From NCBI RefSeq assembly GCF_001424585.1, contig NZ_LMPJ01000009.1, forward strand, positions 306,212 through 370,211: DNA of 64,000 bases. Reading direction: 5' to 3'. The number at the start of each line of letters is the position of its first letter. The stretch's first letter is position 1. The notes below the pieces were generated by a model, which worked only from the letters and a program-made list of their open reading frames with translations, was not told the origin of the DNA and made no database searches. The stretch comes from Chryseobacterium sp. Leaf180 (GTDB taxonomy: Bacteria; Bacteroidota; Bacteroidia; Flavobacteriales; Weeksellaceae). The position numbers and the translations under genes are program-made. Positions 9,703-16,126 of this stretch are shown one piece after another.

Positions 9703-10356
9703 ATGACCGACCAACAAGCCATAGAACTTATAGAAAAGGAATTCAAGGAAAAGACACTTGGAGTGACAGAACAGTACCTTGAAATTCATAGTCCAATCTA
9801 TGCCGACAACATATTAAAAGTTGACCGTATTGACCGTGACAGTAAGGACGAAATGATTATAGCATACTTACCAGTGCTTGACGAAAGATTTTATTTTGCA
9901 GTTTATATTGACACAAAGAAAAATGAAATAACTGGAGTTGGAACAGAAGCATATCACAGAGTTTACTTTAGGGCGACATCGGAAACTTTAACTTTGGACG
10001 ACATAAAAGCAATGACACATTTGACACCAACTGAATTTTGGAACAAAGGAGACTTGAGACCAAATGGAAAATCAAATCATTCGTTTAGCAGTTTTAAAAT
10101 TCTACCTAATCCTGAACCGGATGAGTTTGAAGACAAACTAAAAAAACTACTTAACTTTTTAGAACAAGATAAAGAAGGAATAAAAAAACTTGCTGAAAAA
10201 GCAGAAGGTTATATTCAGGTTGCTATGGACATTCATAACGCAAATGGAATGATTGGTGGACACAACATTGACACAGACGATATAAGAAGAATGAACGACT
10301 TAAAACTATCAATAAATTTTGACCTTTATGTGGGCGGAAAAAGCTTTAAGGAATAG
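9703..10356 (+). CDS. Cassette 1: DUF4279 domain protein
   Basis: The start is set at the ATG at 9703 (MTDQQAIELIEKEF) because the cassette boundary GTTAGC lies at 9688-9693; upstream in-frame ATGs at 9646 and 9661 fall outside the cassette. That gives 217 aa. Residues about 1-85 form a small alpha/beta domain (FYFAVYIDTKKNEITGVGTE) of unknown family. Residues about 88-215 resemble DUF4279: RVYFRATSETLTLDDI, TPTEFWNKGDLRPNGK, then FEDKLKKLLNFLEQDKEGIKK and a final strand SINFDLYVGG. The DUF4279 assignment is from memory of the family pattern. Function unknown; cytoplasmic by composition. The base composition is AT-rich compared with housekeeping neighbours. Confidence 0.8.
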   Translation: MTDQQAIELIEKEFKEKTLGVTEQYLEIHSPIYADNILKVDRIDRDSKDEMIIAYLPVLDERFYFAVYIDTKKNEITGVGTEAYHRVYFRATSETLTLDDIKAMTHLTPTEFWNKGDLRPNGKSNHSFSSFKILPNPEPDEFEDKLKKLLNFLEQDKEGIKKLAEKAEGYIQVAMDIHNANGMIGGHNIDTDDIRRMNDLKLSINFDLYVGGKSFKE

Positions 10357-10365
10357 AACTACTAC

Positions 10366-10498
10366 CGCTAACAAGGGTTTTGCGTCAGGCGGGCTGACGT
10401 GCAAAACTCAACAGCAGTTTTTCAATTGAACTTTAATAATAATATCAGCTTTTTTGCTTCGATTTCCCGCCCGAACGCAAAGCCCCGAAACGTTAGGT
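10366..10498 (+). repeat. attC-like site 1 (about 133 bp)
   Basis: R'' CGCTAAC at 10366-10372 and R' GTTAGGT at 10492-10498. Between them the flanks pair imperfectly: GGGTTTTGCGTCAGGCGGG on the left against the reverse complement of the right flank, GGGGCTTTGCG then TTCGGGCGGG. It begins 9 nt after the stop codon of cassette 1. Confidence 0.78.
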
Positions 10499-10519
10499 GC
10501 TACTGTAAAGACCAAACCG

Positions 10520-10969
10520 ATGGAAATAATTCGAGACATAATTTGTCAAGTATATGCAGGAAAAAAATCACGAAACACAATAGACCTTGTTTTGAATACT
10601 TTTATTCCTGAATACGAAAAATTAAATTTAGACTATGCTTCTCGACTTGATGATGAGAACTATGTATTTAAAAAAGAAGATGAGATGATAAATTATTTCA
10701 TAGAAAATACCGGACTAGACCAGACATTCCATTGGAATAAAAACTACGACAATCCTGACAAAATTATGGTTGGTGCTATAATTACAGCGGACGACAAACT
10801 GATTATGAGTCTGACTATTGACGGGACTGAAGAAACGGAAAGTAAGTATTTCGAAAAACTTAAAAGTCTTTTGAATTCAGACATTGGAGTTATTTCATAC
10901 ATTAATCCTGCCGACTACGATAATGGACAAGATTTTATCACAAAATATGGACCGAACAGCAGCACCTAA
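10520..10969 (+). CDS. Cassette 2: hypothetical protein, 149 aa
   Basis: The ATG at 10520 (MEIIRDIICQVYAG) is 28 nt past the cassette boundary; the in-frame extension to 10454 lies inside the preceding attC and is rejected. No signal peptide or membrane segment. The protein is acidic, with a predicted alpha/beta organisation: an N-terminal helix-rich part (NTIDLVLNTFIPEYEKLNLDY), then strands KIMVGAIITADDKLIMSLTIDG and a helix YFEKLKSLLNSD. The stop codon TAA (10967-10969) lies inside the R'' box of the next attC, showing how tightly the ORF fits its cassette. Family and function not recognised. Confidence 0.72.
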   Translation: MEIIRDIICQVYAGKKSRNTIDLVLNTFIPEYEKLNLDYASRLDDENYVFKKEDEMINYFIENTGLDQTFHWNKNYDNPDKIMVGAIITADDKLIMSLTIDGTEETESKYFEKLKSLLNSDIGVISYINPADYDNGQDFITKYGPNSST

Positions 10970-11095
10970 CAGCCGTTTTGCAAAAGCGGGGAGGGCGTGC
11001 TTCTATGAGAGTGAAGTGCAAAATTCAAGCTTTGTGTATCTAATGAAATTTAGTGCTAAAAATCCCCGCCTTCGGCAATACCCAAACCGTTAGCC
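10963..11095 (+). repeat. attC-like site 2 (about 133 bp)
   Basis: R'' CACCTAAC at 10963-10970 overlaps the stop codon of cassette 2; R' GTTAGCC at 11089-11095. Left arm TTTTGCAAAAGCGGGG and right arm CCCCGCC, TTCGGCAATACCC, AAACC pair imperfectly. The same internal words as site 1 recur (GTGCAAAA). Confidence 0.76.
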
Positions 11096-11108
11096 GCAAT
11101 TTAACAAA

Positions 11109-11621
11109 ATGAGCCGCAACCAAAAGAAATTTCATGAAATTAAAGATTTTCTAATCGAAAAATTAGGAGAAAAAATAAAATATTCAAGAGACGAAGATGA
11201 AACTGAATATTTGGAGATTAAAAATTCAAACTTTTGGATTTCGAATACTTTTGGAGAATTAGTTGTGGGGTACGGTTTTAATCATACACATTTCAGTGAA
11301 GAATTTAATAATTTAAATGACGGAATATTTCAAGTATTTGCTTTATTGACGAACAGAATTAAGACAACTAATTACATTAAAGGAAACAAAATTTTTAAAA
11401 CATCAGTTGAAATTGAGTATTCAATTTCCAACTCTGTAATTATTGGAACTTCAAGTATAATACTTTATCCTTTCTGGAAAAAAACACAAATCGAAATTAA
11501 TTATGCTGAAAGAATATTGGATTTGAAAGAAATTGAATATAAAGTAAATACAGTATTAGAAACAGATTTCACTGAATATTCTAAAATAAAAACTGAATCC
11601 AACCATTTAAGAATAAAATAA
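11109..11621 (+). CDS. Cassette 3: hypothetical protein, 170 aa
   Basis: The ATG at 11109 (MSRNQKKFHEIKDFLIEKLG) is 20 nt after the cassette boundary. The protein is AT-rich in coding and rich in Ile, Asn, Lys and Glu. No signal peptide is seen. A charged N-terminal helix is followed by strands (YLEIKNSNFWISNTFGELVV, SVEIEYSISNSVIIGTSSII) and a C-terminal helix. The general look is that of small single-domain proteins such as immunity or inhibitor proteins, but nothing diagnostic is visible and I assign no function. The stop lies 9 nt before the R'' box of attC site 3. Confidence 0.72.
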   Translation: MSRNQKKFHEIKDFLIEKLGEKIKYSRDEDETEYLEIKNSNFWISNTFGELVVGYGFNHTHFSEEFNNLNDGIFQVFALLTNRIKTTNYIKGNKIFKTSVEIEYSISNSVIIGTSSIILYPFWKKTQIEINYAERILDLKEIEYKVNTVLETDFTEYSKIKTESNHLRIK

Positions 11622-11630
11622 AAAAACCAC

Positions 11631-11783
11631 GGCTAACAACGGTTTTGCAAAAGTGGGTAAATCCCGAAAGGTCGGGACAAGATCTGCAAAAGTTCAGGGG
11701 TTGTTCTTCGATTGAACTTTTGTGCAAAATTGAAAATTTGTGCTTCGATTGCCCCACCATCGCCAAGCGCCAAAACGTTAGCG
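11631..11783 (+). repeat. attC-like site 3 (about 153 bp) with nested hairpins
   Basis: R'' GGCTAAC at 11631-11637 and R' GTTAGCG at 11777-11783. Inside are two extra perfect stems: CCCGA / TCGGG near 11663-11675, and CAAAAGTTCA / TGAACTTTTG near 11687-11722. Its right half shares a 28-nt identical run with site 4, which argues for a common origin. Confidence 0.78.
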
Positions 11784-11845
11784 GTAACGTTTGAAAAACC
11801 GTACAAACACAGAAACGAAACACTAACTGAAAAAAATTAAAATAA

Positions 11846-12370
11846 ATGTTTTCACTATTCAAGACAACTAAAAAACTAAAAATATCTGACGATTCTGGAT
11901 TTTTAGCAATCGTAAATTCAGACACTTACAAATCATTTGTTGACGAAGATTGGCAACTAAATCAACTTATGCAACACTTTATTGATGAAATGAACAATAA
12001 GAATATTATTTTTTGGGCGACAGGAAATCAAAGTAATTGGACAGTTTCTTTTGTAGATAAACCTGACAATAAAAAAGCTTTTCGTGAATTTACATCAACC
12101 ATTACCGTGACGGACGAAAAACTTTATTTGACAAATTATGATGACTTAACAATGTCTGCGCAATTTGAAGACACAAAAATTCCTGCGAAACACAATTCTG
12201 ACTTGATTATAAAACTTGAAAATGGACTTTACAATTTAACTATTCTACAATTATTTGACCCAGAAGATTACGATTATGAAGCTGACGGAAAAACAAATTT
12301 CGAGATTGTAATGCAGAGAACTGAAAAAGAAACAGAGAAAATTAACAAAATATATTGGTGGACAGAATAA
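11846..12370 (+). CDS. Cassette 4: hypothetical protein, 174 aa
   Basis: The ATG at 11846 (MFSLFKTTKKLKISDDSGF) follows a 63-nt leader after the cassette boundary. No signal peptide. The protein is acidic, with short aromatic-rich strands (NIIFWATGNQSNWTVSFVD, FREFTSTITVTDEKLYLTN) and a negatively charged segment LFDPEDYDYEADG near residue 140. The C-terminus is QRTEKETEKINKIYWWTE. I do not recognise the family. The stop is 6 nt before the R'' box of the last, truncated attC. Confidence 0.72.
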   Translation: MFSLFKTTKKLKISDDSGFLAIVNSDTYKSFVDEDWQLNQLMQHFIDEMNNKNIIFWATGNQSNWTVSFVDKPDNKKAFREFTSTITVTDEKLYLTNYDDLTMSAQFEDTKIPAKHNSDLIIKLENGLYNLTILQLFDPEDYDYEADGKTNFEIVMQRTEKETEKINKIYWWTE

Positions 12371-12376
12371 GGCTAC

Positions 12377-12492
12377 CGCTAACAAGGGTTTTGCAATAGT
12401 GGGGCGAAACTGCAGATTTCAACGGTCGTTCATCGGTTCAACTTTTATGCAAGATTGAAGATTTGTGCTTCGATTGCCCCACCATCGCAAAG
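12377..12492 (+). repeat. attC-like site 4, truncated at its right end
   Basis: R'' CGCTAAC at 12377-12383 and a body similar to site 3 (ATTGCCCCACCATCGC shared). The sequence diverges at about 12490, where site 3 continues to its R' box. No GTTAG follows. Immediately beyond is an 8-bp palindrome, CAAAGTCT-CC-AGACTTTG. This marks the end of the array. Confidence 0.74.
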
Positions 12493-12517
12493 TCTCCAGA
12501 CTTTGAATATAAAAAAT

Positions 12518-12542
12518 AAACCCACTGTTTTGCAGTTGGTTT
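12518..12542 (-). terminator. Terminator of the lpx/efp operon end
   Basis: 10-bp stem AAACCCACTG / CAGTTGGTTT with one mismatch and a 5-nt loop, just beyond the stop codon of the minus-strand acyltransferase gene, with a T-rich stretch on the minus-strand 3' side. Confidence 0.72.
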
Positions 12543-12548
12543 TTACTA

Positions 12549-13451
12549 TTATTTTAGATTCCTCAGTTTCACTTCCTTTTTCAGATAGGTTTTAAAATCT
12601 TCGGCGAACATGCCGATGTAGGTACCTTTTTCTAAATTGCGATTGACGCCGGTTTTGCCTAAAATAACGGAGCCCGAAGCAATACTGTTCCCGGATGCCA
12701 TCCCAACCTGTCCCCAAATCGTTACTTCATCACCGATATTGCAGCAGCCCGCAATGCCAACCTGCGAAGCAATGAGACATTTTTTTCCGATCACGGTATC
12801 GTGCCCGATCTGAATTTGGTTATCAAGCACAGAACCTTCGCCGATAATGGTAGAATCTGTCACGCCGCGGTCGATGGTACAGGCGTTGCCGATTTCCACA
12901 TTGTTTTCGACGATTACATTTCCGACCGAAATCAAACGGTCAAAATTGCCGTTTAGCTTTCTGTAATAAAAAGCGTCGCCACCCAAAACTGTATTCGACT
13001 GAATAATTACATTATCGCCAATTACCGTGCGGTCGCCGATCACGACATTCGGGAAGATATGGCAGTTATTGCCGATTTTTACATGATTTCCAAGTACCGC
13101 AGAAGGATGAATTCTTGTTCCTTCGCCGATTTCGACATCATGTAGCTCTTCTGTAAAGTTTGAAATTCTCGTAAAATGCGTGTTGATTTTATTGAAATCA
13201 CCAAAAGGATCTTCCGAAACCAGCAAAACTTTTCCCTGCGGACAGGCGACTTCTTTATCTATCAAAATAATCGTCGCGCCTGAGTTTAAAGCCTTATCAT
13301 AATATTTCGGGTGATTTACAAAAACGATTTCACCGGCTTTTACGCGGTGAATCTCGTTGGTTCCCAATACTTCAAAATTCTCGTCACCGATCATTTTTGC
13401 GCCGATAAGATCAGCAATGGTCTTGAGTTTTTGTGGCTGATGAAAAGTCAT
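12549..13451 (-). CDS. LpxD-like UDP-3-O-acylglucosamine N-acyltransferase paralogue
   Basis: Left-handed beta-helix acyltransferase, 300 aa. The N-terminal LpxD-type domain (about 1-95) contains [21 protein letters not shown] and the [17 protein letters not shown] region. From about residue 100 there are hexapeptide repeats ([LIV]-G-x-x-x-x; [40 protein letters not shown]). The catalytic His matches [10 protein letters not shown], equivalent to the IAHNVKIG motif of true LpxD. It is shorter than the 343-aa LpxD at 17517. It may be a second-acyl-chain or sugar-specific paralogue rather than the essential LpxD. It sits at the end of the efp operon, 57 nt after the small membrane gene and beyond a hairpin. 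Confidence 0.85.
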   Translation of the reverse strand: MTFHQPQKLKTIADLIGAKMIGDENFEVLGTNEIHRVKAGEIVFVNHPKYYDKALNSGATIILIDKEVACPQGKVLLVSEDPFGDFNKINTHFTRISNFTEELHDVEIGEGTRIHPSAVLGNHVKIGNNCHIFPNVVIGDRTVIGDNVIIQSNTVLGGDAFYYRKLNGNFDRLISVGNVIVENNVEIGNACTIDRGVTDSTIIGEGSVLDNQIQIGHDTVIGKKCLIASQVGIAGCCNIGDEVTIWGQVGMASGNSIASGSVILGKTGVNRNLEKGTYIGMFAEDFKTYLKKEVKLRNLK

Positions 13452-13472
13452 ATTTTAAAAGTTTTTTACAAA

Positions 13473-13506
13473 AAAGAATGAACGCGCAAGTTGCCGTTCA
13501 TTCTTT
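13473..13506 (-). terminator. Hairpin between the small membrane gene and the LpxD paralogue
   Basis: Perfect 12-bp inverted repeat AAAGAATGAACG / CGTTCATTCTTT with a 10-nt loop and a T-run on the minus strand. It lies 2 nt past the stop of the gene at 13509-13694, so it ends or attenuates the efp transcript before the acyltransferase. Confidence 0.85.
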
Positions 13507-13508
13507 AA

Positions 13509-13694
13509 TTATTGATTAATTTCTACCAAATAGATATTGTAAAGAAGCAAAATAATGCAGATTACAAAGATGATGGCTAAATTTTTTCTGATTTTCTTTG
13601 TGTATTCTTTATCAATAAAGTACAGTAAAATCCAGCCCAGTATGCAAAATATCGCGGTAAGATCTCTGATCCATTGAAATGTCTGCATACTCAT
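13509..13694 (-). CDS. Small two-pass membrane protein, 61 aa
   Basis: Two hydrophobic segments, about residues 11-27 (LTAIFCILGWILLYFI) and about 38-56 (LAIIFVICIILLLYNIYLV), are separated by a basic loop (DKEYTKKIRKN). It begins 6 nt after the efp stop, is on the same strand, and is followed by a perfect terminator, all of which support a real gene cotranscribed with efp. No family recognised; a holin-like or DUF-type inner membrane protein is possible but not shown. Confidence 0.75.
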   Translation of the reverse strand: MSMQTFQWIRDLTAIFCILGWILLYFIDKEYTKKIRKNLAIIFVICIILLLYNIYLVEINQ

Positions 13695-13700
13695 GAAAAT

Positions 13701-14264
13701 CTATTTTACTCTTTCCAGATAAGATTTATCTTCTGTAGACACTTTGATTTTGTCGCCCGGCTCGATGAACAAAGGAACCATGATGCGCGCTCCGGTTTCT
13801 ACGGTTGCGTTTTTCAAAGCGTTGGTCGCTGTATTTCCTTTTACGCCCGGATCGGCTTCGGTTACTTCAAGATACACAGATTGAGGAAGTTCAGCAGAAA
13901 GTGGCGTTTCGTCAGCTTCTTTTAGAATGATCGTCACTTCTTCACCGGCTTTCATCAGATCCGAGTTTTCAATCATTTCTTTATTAAGATAAAGCTGAGA
14001 AAAATCTTCATTATTCATAAAGTGAAAACCGTTATCGTCTTCATATAAATACTGAAATTTTCTGGTCATCACCTTAACCTCATCGATTTTGTGACCTGCA
14101 GAGAAAGTATTGTCGATTACTTTTCCGTTGGTTACCGATTTAAGTTTCGTACGTACGAAAGCCGGCCCTTTACCCGGTTTTACGTGTAGAAATTCGATTA
14201 CTTTATAAATATCGTTGCTGAATTCGATGCAAAGACCTTTTTTGATATCGTTACTTGTTGCCAT
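13701..14264 (-). CDS. efp: Elongation factor P
   Basis: Ribosomal factor that relieves stalling at polyproline stretches, 187 aa. KOW-like N-domain residues 1-65 with HVKPGKGPAF; the loop lysine is Lys32 and therefore available for modification. The two OB domains follow, with the C-terminal motif family DKIKVSTEDKSYLERV. It starts at the ATG at 14264. It belongs to the lpx-region operon and is followed closely by the small membrane gene. No epmA/epmB modification genes are in the window. Confidence 0.97.
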   Translation of the reverse strand: MATSNDIKKGLCIEFSNDIYKVIEFLHVKPGKGPAFVRTKLKSVTNGKVIDNTFSAGHKIDEVKVMTRKFQYLYEDDNGFHFMNNEDFSQLYLNKEMIENSDLMKAGEEVTIILKEADETPLSAELPQSVYLEVTEADPGVKGNTATNALKNATVETGARIMVPLFIEPGDKIKVSTEDKSYLERVK

Positions 14265-14283
14265 TAAATAGTATAGTATATTG

Positions 14284-14637
14284 TTATTTTTTTGATTTAA
14301 AAACCGTTATAGTTGTGATTTTTCTCACCTGACTATTGCTCGGATCGAATTTTGCTTCTGCAGAAACCAATTGCTCAAATTTTCGCAGTACTTCCCGCCG
14401 TTGATTGTGCTGAAACTGCTGTTGTTAATGAGTTGCTAATAGACGTTTATTTTCAATTCTAAATTCCGGACGGAAAACTGTACCTTTTTGCGAAAATTCT
14501 TTTTTAGAATAAACCAAAATCGAATTGGCATTCTGCATCGCCTGAGAATCTTCCTTCAAAAAGGCGGATTTTTTTTCTGCTGCCCAAAAGCGTAGACCGA
14601 AGTTATGATAAAAATTAAACAGTGAAACTTTCACCAT
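14284..14637 (-). pseudogene. Possible broken small gene (one in-frame stop)
   Basis: A 70-codon frame from the ATG at 14637 (MVKVSLFNFYHNFGLRFW) ends at a TAA at 14425-14427. The same frame then stays open for 46 more codons (QQQFQHNQRREVLRKFEQ, ending VFKSKK) to a TAA at 14284. Together they would make a 117-residue basic protein interrupted by one nonsense codon. The evidence is modest: an AT-rich 46-codon open frame can arise by chance, and I recognise no family. It occupies the 395-bp gap between efp and the 14660 gene, where I see nothing else. Confidence 0.3.
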
Positions 14638-14659
14638 ATAGATTATTATTTGATTTACT

Positions 14660-15331
14660 TCATTTAATATTTACCTCATTAACCAAATCTATTACATTTT
14701 CAAGATAAAAATTATTATTTTTTAACTTTGAAATCACCTCAGGACTATCATTTGATATTTTCAGGATCAATTTTGTATCCAAAATCCGACCGAAGCTTAC
14801 ATCTCTCTTATCACCGACATTATCTTTATTTTCAACGTCTATCAAAAGCACAGTATAAGATTTACCTTTTTTATCTTTCCAAGTTACTCTTGATTTTAAA
14901 TCAGCATAAATCGCTAAACCTATCAGGCTACCACCATAAGGATTTGTAGCTCCAATTGCTTTTTTATCTTTCTGTTCATCTAAATAAATCAAGAAATATT
15001 TCTTTCCAACCAAATTGACTTTTGCGTACGTATCGAAAGAATAAATATGCGATGCATAAAGCATATTAAAATAGAGTTTGTCCTGAAGTTTCATTAGCCA
15101 TGCACTATTTTCCATCTTGGCCTTTTTATTAGAATCTACGAATCTGAAGTCTGAAATCTTGATATAACTGTCGTTTTGGTTTTTTATATCTGCATATACG
15201 TTTGGCTTCGCTAAACTGTCTTTCTGATATTCGGAAAAGCCATAGTAAAATCCAACGTCAGTAAGCCTTTGCTTTTGACACAGAGAGAAATTGGATATAA
15301 CAAGAATCAGAAGGAAAAATACTTTTTTCAT
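14660..15331 (-). CDS. Hypothetical exported protein, 223 aa
   Basis: The signal peptide MKKVFFLLILVISNFSLCQ suggests Sec export; the Cys at 18 followed by Gln is a weak lipoprotein possibility. The mature part is Lys- and Asp-rich with several beta-strand-like stretches (YIKISDFRFVDS, KYFLIYLDEQKD, GGSLIGLAIYADL, SYTVLLIDVENKD). No known domain recognised. It starts 6 nt after the lpxA stop and is on the same strand, so it is cotranscribed with the lipid A genes, but this position may be strain-specific. Confidence 0.75.
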   Translation of the reverse strand: MKKVFFLLILVISNFSLCQKQRLTDVGFYYGFSEYQKDSLAKPNVYADIKNQNDSYIKISDFRFVDSNKKAKMENSAWLMKLQDKLYFNMLYASHIYSFDTYAKVNLVGKKYFLIYLDEQKDKKAIGATNPYGGSLIGLAIYADLKSRVTWKDKKGKSYTVLLIDVENKDNVGDKRDVSFGRILDTKLILKISNDSPEVISKLKNNNFYLENVIDLVNEVNIK

Positions 15332-15337
15332 TATTTA

Positions 15338-16126
15338 TTATTCTTTTCCGGTTCCGTAACCTTTTACGATTCCGCGTGGCGAATTTTGAATGAACTGAAG
15401 AATTTCGTCGCGCTCAGCAGTCGGAAGCATTTCTTTTTCGATATGCGAAACGGCCTGCGAAACATTCATTTTCATCTGAAAAATATAGCGGTAGATTTTC
15501 TGAATTTCAAAAATCTTTTCGTTGCTGAAGCCTCTGCGGCGTAATCCAACAGAATTAATTCCTGCATAAGACATCGGCTCACGCGCTACTTTTACATATG
15601 GCGGAATATCTTTTCTCACCAAAGTTCCACCGGAAATCATCACGTGTTTTCCGATTTTACCAAACTGGTGAACGGCACTCAGACCGCCCATTACTGTAAA
15701 ATCTCCAATTTCTACGTGACCGGCAATGCCACAGCCGTTTACGATAATCACATGATCACCGATTACACAGTCGTGCGCAATGTGCGTGGTTGCCATGATG
15801 AGGCAGTTGTTCCCGATTTTTGTAAAACCCAGCGCTTTGGTACCGCGGTTCACGGTGACGCATTCTCTGATCGTTGTTTCGTCGCCGATGATGGTTTGCG
15901 TGTCTTCTCCGTCGAATTTCAAATCCTGCGGAATCGCAGAAATTACCGTTCCCGGAAAAATCCTGCAGTTTTTGCCGATTCTTGCGCCATCCATAATCGT
16001 GACATTCGACCCAATCCACGATCCTTCACCGATTTCTACATCGCCTGCAATGACCGTGAACGGCTCTACCGTTACGTTTTTACTGATTTTTGCGCGTTTG
16101 TCTACGGCTGCCAGTTGGTGAACCAT
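15338..16126 (-). CDS. lpxA: Acyl-ACP--UDP-N-acetylglucosamine O-acyltransferase
   Basis: First step of lipid A synthesis: 3-O-acylation of UDP-GlcNAc. 262 aa, normal length. Left-handed beta-helix of hexapeptide repeats (VEIGEGSWIGSNVTI, IGKNCRIFPGTVIS). The catalytic His region is TTHIAHDCVIGDHVI near residue 120. The C-terminal helical domain follows AGINSVGLRRRGFS. The start codon at 16126 abuts the stop of lpxC/fabZ at 16127, so the two are translationally coupled. Confidence 0.96.
   Translation of the reverse strand: MVHQLAAVDKRAKISKNVTVEPFTVIAGDVEIGEGSWIGSNVTIMDGARIGKNCRIFPGTVISAIPQDLKFDGEDTQTIIGDETTIRECVTVNRGTKALGFTKIGNNCLIMATTHIAHDCVIGDHVIIVNGCGIAGHVEIGDFTVMGGLSAVHQFGKIGKHVMISGGTLVRKDIPPYVKVAREPMSYAGINSVGLRRRGFSNEKIFEIQKIYRYIFQMKMNVSQAVSHIEKEMLPTAERDEILQFIQNSPRGIVKGYGTGKE

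Larger units (their letters stand above)
9689..12492 (+). mobile_element. Integron-like gene cassette array of four cassettes, no integrase seen
   Basis: Four same-strand ORFs (9703, 10520, 11109, 11846) are separated by long imperfect palindromes, each opening with a xxxTAAC box and closing with GTTAGxx. For every cassette, the R'' box at its 3' end is complementary to the first bases of the same cassette. Cassette 1: CTACCGCTAAC against GTTAGCAGTAATAG, 13 of 15 positions over the longer alignment. Cassette 2: AGCACCTAAC against GTTAGGTGCT, perfect. Cassette 3: GGCTAAC against GTTAGCC. Cassette 4: TACCGCTAAC against GTTAGCGGTA, perfect. This is what cassette excision and circularisation at G/TT produces. 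Boundaries: 9689-10492, 10493-11089, 11090-11777, 11778-about 12492. No tyrosine recombinase is present in the window. Confidence 0.8.

Noticed and set aside
9689..12492. A CRISPR array
   Set aside because: The repeats are 130-150 bp, imperfect, palindromic and separated by ORFs of 450-650 bp. They are not short identical repeats with short spacers.
8000..12548. Insertion sequence or transposon in the accessory island
   Set aside because: No transposase or recombinase frame, no terminal inverted repeat pair, and no target duplication that I could recognise.
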